This document shows, piece after piece, positions 18,001-26,587 of a stretch of 64,000 nucleotides of DNA (positions are counted from its first letter, which is position 1; every line of letters begins with the position of its first letter). The position numbers and the translations under genes were made by a program. The notes under the pieces were generated by a model. It saw only the letters and a list, made by a program, of their open reading frames with translations. It did no database searches and was not told the origin of the DNA. This DNA comes from Acrocarpospora phusangensis (lineage in GTDB: Bacteria; Actinomycetota; Actinomycetes; Streptosporangiales; Streptosporangiaceae), in the NCBI RefSeq assembly GCF_016862995.1, contig NZ_BOOA01000012.1:1-64000 (forward strand), read 5' to 3'.

Positions 18001-21000
18001 ACCAGCGGTGCCGGAACGCCTGCGGGAAGGTGCGGTCCAGGACGTCGTAGCGGCCGGTGTAGCGGACGTACCGGTCGTCCTTGATGAGGTAGGTGGCGCC
18101 TTCCAGGACGAACGCGCCCGTGATCCCGGCCTCGAAGGCGGCGGGCAGGTCGCCCCAGTCGTCGCGGATGGTCCGGGGGTAGCCCTCCTCGACCAGGTCG
18201 AGCACGCCGGGGCGGTAGCGGATGTACTGGCCGCCGCGGAAGGCGTACAGCTCGCCGGAGGGGGCGACGAACGCGGCGTCGATGACCGGTCCGGCCGCGA
18301 ACTCGTTGCGGATCCTCCCCCACTGCTCCGTCACCGGCCGTACGGCGTCGCCGGCCAGGAAGCGGGTGCCCTTGAACAGGTAGACCTGCCCGTCGGCGGA
18401 CCGGAAGGCGGCGTCCAGGCCGTCCTCGAACTCCTCGGGCAGGGCGGCGAGGCCAAGCTCCGCCGCCAGCGAGGGCGCGATCGTGCGCGGGTAACCCTCG
18501 TCCGCGTAGGCGTACTCGGTGCCGGTGTAGCGCACGTACTGGTCGCCGGAGAACAGGAACGTGTGCTGGTCGCGGACGAGGGCGGCATCGACCTTGCGGT
18601 CGTCCACGATGGTGTTGCGGACCCGGCCGAGCATGCCGATCTCGTACGACCCGACCGGCGTGCGGGAGACGACGTGCAGCGCGCCGCCCACCACCAGGTA
18701 CGCGGTGCGCGGGTTGGCCACCGCCGCGTCCACGACCTTGCCGGCGCCCCGGTCGGCGACCGCGTCCTCGAAGGTCTCCGCCAGGTTGGCGAAGGCCGGT
18801 TCGGCGCGCAAGTTGGCCGCGATCGGCTTCGGGTACCCGGGGTCCACGTAGCGGTATCCGGAGCCGGTGTAGCGCACGTACTGGGTGCCGGAGAACAGGA
18901 AGGTGGTGTCGTCGCCGAAGACGATCGCCGCGTCGATGCCGCCGGTGCCGTCGTGCGGGACGAACGGGTTGAGCGACCTGCCCCAGCGGTCGCGGATCGG
19001 GGCGAGCGGGCCGAGCACGCGGTCGGCGTAGCGGGCGTACCGCTCCTGGAAGAAGAAGTAGGTGGCGCCGTCCAGCGCGGTGAACGCGGTGCGCAGCGCG
19101 TCGCCGGGTTCCAGGTCCTTGCCGAAGCCACGCCAGATGCGCTCGATCGGGCGGGGGTAGGACCACTGGCCGGTGGCCTCGCTGAACTGCACGCAGCGTT
19201 CGCCGCTGAGCAGCAGCATGGTGTCGCCCTCGAAGAGCACCGCGTCGGGCGCGGGGAAGCCGTCCGGGGCCTTCCAGAACGTCTGGTCGGTCACGATCGG
19301 GTAGCCGGGGTCGGGCTCCAGGTAGGGGCCGTCGTCGCCGGTGTAGACGAGGTGGCGCATCATGCCGGTCTCGTCGGCGTGCTCGAACAGGTAGGTGACC
19401 CCGTTGCGCGCGTACGCGAGCGCCACGCTCGCCAGCCCGCCCCAGTGCTCGCTGATCGGCTTCGGCTCGCCGTCGATGGTCTCGGCGTTCGTGCTGTACG
19501 TGACGAACTGGTCCCCACTGAACAGGTACGTCTTCCCGTCCCGGCCCACGAACGCCGCATCAACCGCGTTTTCCTGATAAATCGTGTTACGGGGGCGGCC
19601 CCACTCCTCGGCGAGCGGGTAGTCGCGGTTGATCCGCGTGTTGTAACAGGCCGGACCCTTGAACAGGTACGTGGTGCCGTCCGCGCCGGTCAGCACCGCG
19701 TCCAGGCCGGACCGGAACTCCGGCGGCACACTCCGCAGCCGCAGCGGCCGCACCGGCGTGCCCCCGACCGGCCCTTCCAGCGCCGAATGCCGCCGCCAGC
19801 CGCCGGGCCCCTCGACCAGCACCGCGCCGTTCTCCACGTACGCGCACGTGATGCCCGCCAGGTCGAGATCGTCGTACTTCCGGTACAGGGTGTCGGAGAC
19901 GACGTGCCACATCCCGCCCCGGAACAGGTAGACGTTGCGCCGGTCGGCGAACGCCGCGTCCACCCCGTCCAGCTTCACGGTGAGCGCGCCCAGCCTCGGC
20001 TCCGTGGACAGCGACGAGATCGCGCGCGGATACCCGTTCTGCACGGTCGTGTAGTCGTGGCCCTCGTAGCGCACGTACTGGTCGCCGGAGAACAGGTACG
20101 TGTAGGTGCGCTTGGTCTCGACCCCGTCGACCAGCTCGACCGCGTCCGTGACCAGCGTCGCGTCCACCCGCCCGGTCCTGGCGACGGCGTTGGAGACGTT
20201 CCCCCAGAACCTGGCCACCGTGGCCGGGTAGCGGTCGTCGATCTGCGTGTAGTCCGCCGTCGAGTAGCGGACATACCGCTCCCCGGAGAACACGTACGTC
20301 TTGCCGTCCTTGCCGACGAAGGCGGCGTCCACCTTCGTGAACGGGATGCTGTCCCAGCGGTCGCGCAGCGTACGCGGCTCCGACCACCAGCGGTGCCGGG
20401 TGTCGAAGACGACGAAACGGTCGCCGGAGAACAGGCACGTCTGGTTGTCGCGGCCGGTGAACACGGCGTCGATCCTGGCGAACCCGGGGTCGTCGGCCAG
20501 CGTCACCGGCAGGTTCCACCAGTTGTCGGCCAGCGGCTTCGGGTAACCGGCGTCGGGGACGGTGTAGTTCCTGGTGGAGTAGCGCACGTAGAAGGGGGTG
20601 TCGTCGCCGTACACCTTGAGACGTTCGCCGGCGCGGCGGATGGTGAGCACGAGGGAGCCGTCGGCGGCGACCTGCCACTCCGGCGACGCGCCGGACACGG
20701 GCGCGTCGGCGGCCACGGTGACGCCGTGCTCCTGGAGGCGGCGGCGCAGCGCGGGGTTGAGCCGCCCGGAGGCCAGCTCGGCCTCGTAGTCGGCGGGCAG
20801 GTCGAGGATGAGACCGACCGGGCCGAACAGGTGGGTGGCGCCGTCCATCACGAACGCGGCGTCCACCCGGTCGAGCCCGCCCCAGTCGCCCCCGATGCCG
20901 CGCGGGTAGCCGAGGTCCGCCACCGAGTAGTCGGCGGTGGAGTAGCGCAGGTAGCGGTCGCCGCTGAACAGGTAGGTCTTCCCGTCCAGGCCGACGAACG

Positions 21001-24000
21001 CGGCGTCGACCGTGCCGCTCGGCAGGACGGGCGCGAGCACGCCCCAGCGCTCCGCGGTCGGCGCGGCCGACACGCCGGTGGGGCCGAGCGCGACCGTCCT
21101 GCCGTCCTTGAACAGGTGCACGGTCCCGGAGCCGTCGGCGAAGGCCGCCTCGACCGCTCCCTCGAACTCGACCGGCACGTCCGGCCGCCACGCCTCGATG
21201 CGCTTGGGGTAGCCGTCCGCGACGCGGACCCCCGTGTTCTCCAGGCTGTCGGTGTAGCGCACCACCTGGTTCCCGGCGAACAGGAGATATCCCTCCCCGT
21301 CGGCGTAGGCGGCGTCCACGCGGGCCGCGTCGGCGAAGGTGTTGCGCAGCTTCCCCCACCGCTCGGTCAGCGGCTGCTCGGCGCCGCCCACCGCGACCCA
21401 CCGCTCCCCCGTGAACAGGTGCGTACGGCCGTCGAGCCCCTGGAAGCAGGCGTCCACCGCCTTCCGGAACGTCTCCGGCAGCGCCACGTCCCGGCCTTCC
21501 GCCTCCCACCACTCGGTGACCGCGCGCGGGTAGCCCTCGTCGGCGAACGCGTAGTCCGCCGTGCTGTAGCGCAGGTACTGGTCGCCGCTGAACAGGTACG
21601 TCCGGCCCTCGACGTCCACGAACGCGCTGTCGATCCGCCGCGGATCGGCGAAGTTGTTCCTGACCTTCCCCCAGACCTGCTCCCTGGCCTGCCAGCGGGT
21701 GCCGCCGGCCGGCCGTACGAACGCGCGCGAGACGCCGTCCACGCCCCGGCCGACGATCCACTCACCGCCGTCGGTCTGCGTGAACGCGGCGTCCACGCCG
21801 GCCAGCCCCGCGAAGCGCGACGACAGCTCGGTGAGCGGCTTCTGGCGGGGGTCCGCCAGCGCGTACGTGGCGGCGGAGTAGGTCCAGTAGCCGGCGCCCT
21901 GGAACACGTAGATCTTGCCGTCGGCGCTGGCCAGCAGGGCGTCGAACCGGTCGAGTTCGGCGGGCAGGGCCAGCGGCTCGGGGAACTTGCCCGCGAGGTC
22001 CTGATCGTGGAAGGCCACCGCGACCTCGACCGGGTCCAGGGCCAGCTTGCCGGCCAGCCGGGCGAAGCGCCGGATCCGCCGGTAGGAGCGCCGGAAGTGG
22101 GGGTCGTCGGCCGCCGCGTCGTCCTCGGCCAGGGCGGGCGCGACCAGGAGGTCGAGGGCGTCCGGGGTGACGGCCGTGCAGATGGCCTCGACGACGGGGG
22201 CGGCGATGCCGAAGACGTCCTGGAGGACGGTGAGCAGGGCGCGGCGCTGCTGGGCGGCGAGCGCGTCGAGGCGGTCGAGCACCTCGGCGACGCCGGCGGA
22301 CAGCTCGGTCGCCACGGCGTGCAGCAGGAAGAAGATGTCCTTGTCGTAGTCCTCGACGCCGGGCACGGTGAAGTCGAGCGCGTTGGTGATCGTGCGGAAG
22401 TAGCGCAGCCGCTCCTCGGGCACCGCCAGGGCGTCGTCCAGGTGGCCGGCGTCGATGAGCATGCCGACCAGCAGCGCGCGCTCCTCGTCGTCGAACCCCA
22501 ACTCGGTCAGGGCCGCCAGATCCAGCCGGTACGGCGCCTGCGCCCGCAGGATCGCCGCCACGCGCTGGTAGACCAGCGTGCCGTCCACCTCGGTGAACCC
22601 GGCGCCGAGATCCAGCCATCCCTCCGGGTCGGCGAACAGCTCCCGCACGTCCTCGCGTACGCGTCCTTCCGTGGTGACCTTCCCGTCGAGCCGGTCGACG
22701 ACCCGCTGGCTCATCACGTCGTCGGCCACCGGGGCGAAGTCGCCGGGCCCGAACGTGGACAGCTCGGCCCGGCGGGCCGCGATCTGGCCCTTCATGCCGT
22801 CCAGGATCAGGCGGCGCATCGGGTAGAACTCCAGCGCGATCCCGAACTCGTCCACCGGCAGCGCGCCGAGCGCGATCTTGTCCTGGTAATTGCCGTCCGC
22901 GTCCAGGAGGCCGTTGAAGCGCAGGCTCTCGGTGAGCGTGACCAGCTGGGTCTCGGTCAGCCGCAGCTCCGCGAAGGCCCCCAGGTCGATCGGGAGTTTC
23001 TCCTCGCGGAACCAGTCCATGCGCTCCCGCAGCGTGGCCAGCACGCCGTCCACCACGTCGTCCAGGTCGGCGCCGGCGGTGAACAGGGCGACGTTCTCCG
23101 GGTCGGCGAAGAAGCCGGGATCGACCACCTCGCCCGACTCGTCGAGGTAGCCGTGGTAGAGCAGGTTGTCGTACAGCTCGGCCTGTTCGACCTCGGTCAG
23201 CTCGGGGAGGGCGTTGGCCAGGTCGGAGGGGTAGAAGCCGCCCTCCAGACCGGCCATCGCCTCGAACAGCGGGGCCGCCAGCTCGTCGAAGTCGCTGGAC
23301 AGCACCAGCCCGGCCGGCACGTCGTCGCCGGTGAGCCGGCCGTCCGCCTGGAGCAGCCCGCACAGCACCAGGTTGGTGAAGATCTTGGTGGTGAGCCGCT
23401 CGTCCAGGCCGAGCCCGAGGAAGTCCTCCCTGGTCAGCACGGCCAGGTCGGCGACGGCGTCGTACGCGGCGGTGGCCGCCCTGGCCCGGTCGAAGCGCAG
23501 CAGCCGAGGGTCGCGCGGCGAGACGACCCCGTCCTCGTACGCGATGAGCACGTCGTGGATCACCGCCGCGGCGCGCTCGTCGAACCGGTCCGACACGAAC
23601 ACCCCGGGCGACAGCCCGACCGTCTCGAACCGGTCCCTGATGCCGGCCAGCACGGCGTCCTGCTCCTCCTCGGCCTCCGGCTTGGCGGGCTCGCCGAGGA
23701 TCTCGGTCAGCTCCTGGCCGCCGAAGCCCCAGGTCCGCATCCAGGCGACCACCGCGACCAGCGTCTGGGCGAGCCACAGGCTGGAGGCGGCGTCCGTGCC
23801 CTCCAGGATGCGGTGGCAGTCCTGGGTGGCCGGCTCGATCACCGGCAGCAGGGGGAAGGTCGTGTACCGCTGGATCGACGGATCGGCCTCCAGCGCGGCC
23901 AGCACGCCGAACAGCTCCCCGACCGAGAGGCCGAGCGTGTCCACCAGGCGGCCCACCCGGTGCAGCAGCGACAGCGCGGCCACGTCCAGCGGCCGATCGA

Positions 24001-25084
24001 ACGGGCTGGTCTGGTGCGGGCTCGCGTACCGGTCGCGGAAGCGCTGCACGACCTCGGCGATGTCGGCCTCGGCCAGGTCGATGGATCGTGCCAAATGCCG
24101 CCGGTAGTCGCGGTTCTGCGGGGCCAGCAGGTCGCCGGAGGGGATCGGGACGTCGTTCACGGTCACCGGCAGCGTGCGCGCGGTCAGCGCGGCGATCGTG
24201 TCGTACGGCAGGTCGTGCGCGCGGTGCAGGTGCACGGCCGCGGCGAGGGCACGCAGTCCGGCCAGGTCGAGCGTGTCGCCGGCGCACGAGGTCAGGACGA
24301 GGTCCAGGTCGGTGAAGGAGAGGCCGGTGCGGCGCGAGAGCCGTACGAAACGGCTGACACGGTCGAACCACGCCGCGGGGATCTCGCCGCCGCCGGTCAC
24401 GAGGGTGCGGTCGTCGGGGGCGACGGACACGACCTGGCCGCCCTGGTGCACGAAGAAGGTCTCGGGGGAACGCTCCAGGAGCGGGTCCTGGTAGAGCAGT
24501 TCGCGCAGTTCCGCGCCGGTCATCGAGGTGGCGGTCAGGAAGCGCGTGACGTCCGCCAGCACGGCCGTGGTCTCCCCCGGCGCGAGCCCGTAGAACTCCC
24601 CGACGTCCGCCGCCTCGGTGGTCACGACCTCGGCGTCCTCGGGCGTCAGCCCGAGATACTCCCGGGCCACCGTGTCCCGGTCGATCCGCGCGGCGAACAG
24701 CCGGTAGAACTCCACCGGATCGATGTCCAGATGGCGCAGGTACGTGGACAGCCGCGCGTTCCGCAGCGAGAACGGCAGCGCGAACGGATGGCGAAGCTCC
24801 CGCAGCCGCTCGTACGGCTCGTCGCCGACCAGCGTCTCCAGCACGCCGTTGACGATGTCCAGATACGGCGTGAGCTCGAAGGTGTGCTTCGCGTCGAGAG
24901 GGATGCGCCCGAGGTCGGGACGGCGGGTCAGCAGGGACGTGTCGTCGAACGTCTCCCGCAGCAGCGTGAGCAGATCGACGAGATAGGCGGCCGGCGAGTA
25001 GACCGACCTCGCCTCATCCCCCTCCCGGAAGTCCAGTTCCCCGAAGAGCCGTTCATAGCTGGGTAATGAGGCATCGCTTCGCAC
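12062..25084 (-). CDS. Giant Tc-toxin A subunit with two blocks of hemopexin-like repeats
   Basis: 4,340 residues; the GTG start is supported by GAGGGGG 8 nt upstream. There is no signal peptide, as is usual for Tc toxins. The N-terminus (SYERLFGE..., YSPAAYLVDLL) is the VRP1/TcA shell region. Residues ~1045-2370 hold ~24 hemopexin-like units of the form DAAFxxxDGKTYLFSGDxYxRY...GYPxxI (six four-bladed propellers). Next come the ABC-toxin N/neuraminidase-like region (~2500-2800), 8 more units (~2930-3310), and the TcA channel part: coiled-coil helices, a glycine/alanine-rich tip (~3775) and YQWMSGRLSGLYFQTYD. The end is the TcB-binding beta domain. Ordinary TcA proteins are ~2,500 residues. 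The repeat blocks sit where receptor-binding domains are inserted in characterised TcA, suggesting ligand binding. No TcB or TcC gene is present here. Confidence 0.9.
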   Translation of the reverse strand: MRSDASLPSYERLFGELDFREGDEARSVYSPAAYLVDLLTLLRETFDDTSLLTRRPDLGRIPLDAKHTFELTPYLDIVNGVLETLVGDEPYERLRELRHPFALPFSLRNARLSTYLRHLDIDPVEFYRLFAARIDRDTVAREYLGLTPEDAEVVTTEAADVGEFYGLAPGETTAVLADVTRFLTATSMTGAELRELLYQDPLLERSPETFFVHQGGQVVSVAPDDRTLVTGGGEIPAAWFDRVSRFVRLSRRTGLSFTDLDLVLTSCAGDTLDLAGLRALAAAVHLHRAHDLPYDTIAALTARTLPVTVNDVPIPSGDLLAPQNRDYRRHLARSIDLAEADIAEVVQRFRDRYASPHQTSPFDRPLDVAALSLLHRVGRLVDTLGLSVGELFGVLAALEADPSIQRYTTFPLLPVIEPATQDCHRILEGTDAASSLWLAQTLVAVVAWMRTWGFGGQELTEILGEPAKPEAEEEQDAVLAGIRDRFETVGLSPGVFVSDRFDERAAAVIHDVLIAYEDGVVSPRDPRLLRFDRARAATAAYDAVADLAVLTREDFLGLGLDERLTTKIFTNLVLCGLLQADGRLTGDDVPAGLVLSSDFDELAAPLFEAMAGLEGGFYPSDLANALPELTEVEQAELYDNLLYHGYLDESGEVVDPGFFADPENVALFTAGADLDDVVDGVLATLRERMDWFREEKLPIDLGAFAELRLTETQLVTLTESLRFNGLLDADGNYQDKIALGALPVDEFGIALEFYPMRRLILDGMKGQIAARRAELSTFGPGDFAPVADDVMSQRVVDRLDGKVTTEGRVREDVRELFADPEGWLDLGAGFTEVDGTLVYQRVAAILRAQAPYRLDLAALTELGFDDEERALLVGMLIDAGHLDDALAVPEERLRYFRTITNALDFTVPGVEDYDKDIFFLLHAVATELSAGVAEVLDRLDALAAQQRRALLTVLQDVFGIAAPVVEAICTAVTPDALDLLVAPALAEDDAAADDPHFRRSYRRIRRFARLAGKLALDPVEVAVAFHDQDLAGKFPEPLALPAELDRFDALLASADGKIYVFQGAGYWTYSAATYALADPRQKPLTELSSRFAGLAGVDAAFTQTDGGEWIVGRGVDGVSRAFVRPAGGTRWQAREQVWGKVRNNFADPRRIDSAFVDVEGRTYLFSGDQYLRYSTADYAFADEGYPRAVTEWWEAEGRDVALPETFRKAVDACFQGLDGRTHLFTGERWVAVGGAEQPLTERWGKLRNTFADAARVDAAYADGEGYLLFAGNQVVRYTDSLENTGVRVADGYPKRIEAWRPDVPVEFEGAVEAAFADGSGTVHLFKDGRTVALGPTGVSAAPTAERWGVLAPVLPSGTVDAAFVGLDGKTYLFSGDRYLRYSTADYSVADLGYPRGIGGDWGGLDRVDAAFVMDGATHLFGPVGLILDLPADYEAELASGRLNPALRRRLQEHGVTVAADAPVSGASPEWQVAADGSLVLTIRRAGERLKVYGDDTPFYVRYSTRNYTVPDAGYPKPLADNWWNLPVTLADDPGFARIDAVFTGRDNQTCLFSGDRFVVFDTRHRWWSEPRTLRDRWDSIPFTKVDAAFVGKDGKTYVFSGERYVRYSTADYTQIDDRYPATVARFWGNVSNAVARTGRVDATLVTDAVELVDGVETKRTYTYLFSGDQYVRYEGHDYTTVQNGYPRAISSLSTEPRLGALTVKLDGVDAAFADRRNVYLFRGGMWHVVSDTLYRKYDDLDLAGITCAYVENGAVLVEGPGGWRRHSALEGPVGGTPVRPLRLRSVPPEFRSGLDAVLTGADGTTYLFKGPACYNTRINRDYPLAEEWGRPRNTIYQENAVDAAFVGRDGKTYLFSGDQFVTYSTNAETIDGEPKPISEHWGGLASVALAYARNGVTYLFEHADETGMMRHLVYTGDDGPYLEPDPGYPIVTDQTFWKAPDGFPAPDAVLFEGDTMLLLSGERCVQFSEATGQWSYPRPIERIWRGFGKDLEPGDALRTAFTALDGATYFFFQERYARYADRVLGPLAPIRDRWGRSLNPFVPHDGTGGIDAAIVFGDDTTFLFSGTQYVRYTGSGYRYVDPGYPKPIAANLRAEPAFANLAETFEDAVADRGAGKVVDAAVANPRTAYLVVGGALHVVSRTPVGSYEIGMLGRVRNTIVDDRKVDAALVRDQHTFLFSGDQYVRYTGTEYAYADEGYPRTIAPSLAAELGLAALPEEFEDGLDAAFRSADGQVYLFKGTRFLAGDAVRPVTEQWGRIRNEFAAGPVIDAAFVAPSGELYAFRGGQYIRYRPGVLDLVEEGYPRTIRDDWGDLPAAFEAGITGAFVLEGATYLIKDDRYVRYTGRYDVLDRTFPQAFRHRWSDKADYRLSDVHTIVRFAELARARPGLADLLGAGAADPYERLAALFGWDVDELRWVKRNAGVLTEFPLEEERFEVEFVLKLVEVFALAAKAGTGPSRLYPDVWARIWSRADLDGGADELLRLLERRHGPEDWKILAKTMHDELNLLRRDALLPAALHLHPDIENSRELYEHLLVDVEMGAVATTSRVREAIAATQLYLHRYLLDLERLTPPMGVDEEDLRQKIRTWWSWLKNYRIWEANRKVFLYPENYIRPELRDTKTPAFRELENDLLQGEITADAVLHAYKRYLDEYTEVSRLAIAGAYVYREDDADENTRRLVLFGQTRTEPRRYYYREAEFRDGERLSATWEPWLKVDIQIDAERVDPVHAFGRVFVFWTNVETIPPPATGATTIVTKQDGDKQNVSAPPPRYRVRISYSFCNLNQEWVPAQMLPPGPEVVGPITDVSLFVQASATLSGDTHDSIVISCSYTAHTPAGPVPGSTAFALTPELYAVPVAAATRPARIVELSKIFNEPVDTRTLVRFNMPVNSPDGPWFSVDHKGGSLLCRPITVAPGDDPPVQPLKGNSHRLPVWERIDAGFELPDGTRYFFDNLTQQFLVTRTKGKLRSTNESTAARWGVISNGLTSTGVVDAVLVRKEHTYVFSGREYYRYHGGRPFGAVDPGYPKPIESNDEGLPRWSRIDAAYTAANGTEYFFSHERDGYVESGALDQLRPVKDKWAVPSRSRVDAVLPRRNQLFVFFGEHYLRYSGEGRADEGYPKRLADNDDGLPRWSRMGAAFSYRNTPYYFDNNDGTYVVQGSGGLERPQSSRELGRVPTAITRTGAVDSAHLSNGHLYLTSGEEYVRYTLGADGGVPEAIDAGYPKPLAARVKAVFRRGDIRYVFGTGRYAVIGANQELGTLRADSFIDIGGNWRSLPADFLTRFTGAMDTDSDLYLFLGDHYVAASKSASVPRPYEFATLPHEVVRLTSSTAFELNRTLLTGGVAALLAPGTQEINELPAFGRDTPDPTTIVVHPWVTDVPASSHLDFQSPSGRYYWEIFFHAPLLIAQALNAAQKFEDARRWYEYIFDPTELDRYWRFLPFLAVDVRALVRACRADLDALGSRADDVAGELRPILDEVAEMAPAFDRARDFTPAEYVTLAGLAARVRPIELALNGRPELQEKVFMLGRLRRQCELMGDRDALLRAYLEDPFDPHAIAELRPVAYRRAVVMAYIDNLLDWGDLLFRQYTMESIDEARMLYIFAYDLLGRRPQGVGTRTLPPTRTYGELPGAVEDPYAERLTAGGSMLDGMGAIHGSVAGSYFYIPDNTLLEDYWTRVEDRLRKIRQSLNILGVSQPLPLFEPPVDVMALVRGAAAGLTPDQVGAGVTAPVPHYRFAFLHRKAQDLVDRVRQFGNDLLGVLERKDNEELTLLQNRQEAAIQALTRSVREAQVKVAVETLGEAEASLAAAKSRATYYEGLIAAGISATQQAQIDSMTGAAVSHFIASGLKVGSAIAYALPQVLAGPFIMGTEFGGEQAGEVLDKGAEIAESLGEGLSVLGELFGVRAEQERQEGDWKYQLMMAEADIVQLQHQVNASGHQVAIAERELEIVNQEIANQREVAAFLKDKFSNLQLYQWMSGRLSGLYFQTYDMAHEMAKSAERAYQYERGVDEAFVQPVYWEGRRNGLLAGDSLSVDLERLGKAYVDGDSRGLEITKKVSLLQLDPLAVLAFRNEGRCEFALPEALFDRDFPGHYRRRIRTLSVTFDGYEGPLGVNATLTQLGHKTVLSADPKGVKFLLDAKGAPPASVRSDWRPSQQIALSDLEEGRDNNGLFELRFDDDRYLPFEGTGAVSTWRLEAAGPVDLFDVTVTVKYTAEQGGEVFGNAVKGMLKPYPAARYFDVAGEFPDEWSRLFEDEDGALVLPLSPEMFPGMNGRQITGIHATYQLAEGGSARFLLNGDPRMALDHGKLLRTPGLGVGGPTWRLVLDGDPQALLNAGLILMYRAGAR

Positions 25085-25142
25085 GCGGTAATCCCCCTCG
25101 GTGAATGCCCCCGATCGGCCGACTCATGGTCGCCGATCCGGC

Positions 25143-25159
25143 GTAGGAGGACCACCTAC
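25143..25159. promoter_or_regulatory. 17-bp near-perfect dyad before the TcA gene
   Basis: GTAGGAGGACCACCTAC reads as its own complement at all but three central A/T positions. It lies 59-75 nt upstream of the TcA start. On the TcA strand it overlaps TAGGTG, which follows TTGGAA by 16 nt and could be the -10 and -35 boxes. This suits a repressor operator. The neighbouring ROK gene is one candidate regulator; that link is inference. Confidence 0.45.
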
Positions 25160-25173
25160 TGAAAAGGTGACAA

Positions 25174-25190
25174 GTTCCAACCCCTGGAAC
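25174..25190. promoter_or_regulatory. Second inverted repeat in the TcA/ROK gap
   Basis: GTTCCA-acccc-TGGAAC, 6-bp arms, between the end of the ROK gene and the TcA promoter. It may be an operator or a weak hairpin terminator for the ROK transcript, which runs in the same direction. Confidence 0.35.
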
Positions 25191-25219
25191 ATCACGCTTT
25201 ATCCCGCTTCACATGTTGG

Positions 25220-26452
25220 TCAGGCGAGTGGGGAGAGTGTGCCGCGGGCGAGGGTCTCCAGCGGGCTGGCCAGGACCTCCGCGAAGGCCAGTTCGGCCGC
25301 GCCGATCAGGGTGGCGTCGTCGCCGAGGGCCGCGGTGCGGAGCGACACCCGCTCCCGGGAGATCACCAGCACGTTGGCCTCGACCCGCCGGTGCACCTGG
25401 TCGGCCGCGCCCGGGTAGATGTCCTGCAACATGCCTCCGAAGACGATCATCCCGGGGTTGAAGAGGTTGATCAGGTTGGCCACGCCGATGCCCAGCCAGT
25501 CCCCGATCCGGCGCAGCGCCTCGGCCGCCGCCTCGTCCCCGTCGGCGGCGGCGGCCACCACGGTCCTGATGCCCTCGCGGCCCACCAACTCGCCGGACCG
25601 GCCGGCCGCCTCCAGCAGCGCCTGCTCGCCGACCTCCGCCTCCAGGCATCCCCGCGAACCGCATCCGCACGGGCGTCCGTCGTACGGGTTCACGATCATG
25701 TGGCCGAGTTCGCAGCCGTAGCCGCCGTCGCCGTCCAGGAGTTTGCCGCCGACGATGATGCCGCCGCCCACGCCGACGTCGCCGTGGAGGTAGACCAGGT
25801 TCTGGTGCCCGACACCCACGCCGCGCACGTGCTCGGCCACCGCGCCCAGATGGGCCTCGTTGCCCACCGCCACCGGCAGGCCGAGCCCCAGCCGGTCCCC
25901 CAGCTCGGTGCCGAACGCCTGGTCCACCCAGCCCATGTCCGGCCCGAACCTGACCATGCCGTCGCCGGGCCTGATCATTCCGCAGTAGGCCGCGCCGAGC
26001 CCCACGCAGATCGCGTCCCCGCCCCGGTACAGTTCACGCCCGAATCCGGCGAGCACGTCCACGACGTCGTCCAGGTCGGCGCCCGCCCGCCGCCGCGCCG
26101 CCTCCCGGCGTTCGAGGATCTCGCCGCCGAGGCCCACCCGGCAGGCCACCAGGCGGTCCACCCGGACGTCGAAGGCCAGGACATACACCCGGTCGGACTC
26201 GGGCCGCACCAGCAGGGACGGCCGGCCGGCCCGGCCGGTGTCCCTGGGCAGTTCCTCGCGGACCAGGCCCGCGGCGGTGAGCTCCGCGGTCAGGCCCATG
26301 ATCGTGCTGCGGTTGAGTCCCATGCGTTCGGCCAGCTCGGAACGGGAGATCGGACCGGCCATGTGCACATGCCTGAGCACGGTGCCGAGGTTGTGCCTAC
26401 GACTCTCCTCCTGGAACCGACCGAGGTGCTTCATCACGGGATCCTGACGCAC
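25220..26452 (-). CDS. ROK-family transcriptional repressor
   Basis: 410 residues from GTG 26452; an ATG at 26434 with AGGA 7 nt upstream is an equally good start. The N-terminus (~25-75) is a winged helix-turn-helix (ISRSELAERMGLNRSTIMGLTAEL). The rest is a ROK sugar-kinase-like fold with the family's zinc cluster (ELGHMIVNP, then CGCGSRGCLE) and a GDVGVGGGII loop. Such proteins repress carbohydrate or secondary genes in response to sugars or sugar phosphates. It ends 135 bp upstream of the TcA start on the same strand and is divergent from the Rsm22-like gene. Which of the two it controls is unknown. Confidence 0.9.
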   Translation of the reverse strand: MRQDPVMKHLGRFQEESRRHNLGTVLRHVHMAGPISRSELAERMGLNRSTIMGLTAELTAAGLVREELPRDTGRAGRPSLLVRPESDRVYVLAFDVRVDRLVACRVGLGGEILERREAARRRAGADLDDVVDVLAGFGRELYRGGDAICVGLGAAYCGMIRPGDGMVRFGPDMGWVDQAFGTELGDRLGLGLPVAVGNEAHLGAVAEHVRGVGVGHQNLVYLHGDVGVGGGIIVGGKLLDGDGGYGCELGHMIVNPYDGRPCGCGSRGCLEAEVGEQALLEAAGRSGELVGREGIRTVVAAAADGDEAAAEALRRIGDWLGIGVANLINLFNPGMIVFGGMLQDIYPGAADQVHRRVEANVLVISRERVSLRTAALGDDATLIGAAELAFAEVLASPLETLARGTLSPLA

Positions 26453-26587
26453 GAAGGTGTTTGTCCTCCCACTTTAGACAGTGATGTCCGCTCGCCCGGG
26501 ATCCATCGACGTTCAGCGCCCTTAGACTTGGGCGCGCGTGGCCGACGGCGCGCATGTGCCGAGCAACGGGGACCGGGAGAGCCACGC

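Noticed and set aside
13883..25066. A 3,727-codon open frame on the plus strand opposite the TcA gene
   Set aside because: Its translation is Gly/Arg/Val-rich with no domain sense. It is the antisense shadow of a high-G+C gene whose own frame shows clear TcA and hemopexin motifs.
12062..25084. Matrix-metalloprotease-type hemopexin protein
   Set aside because: There is no peptidase domain, and the flanking VRP1, channel and TcB-binding regions identify a Tc-toxin A subunit.
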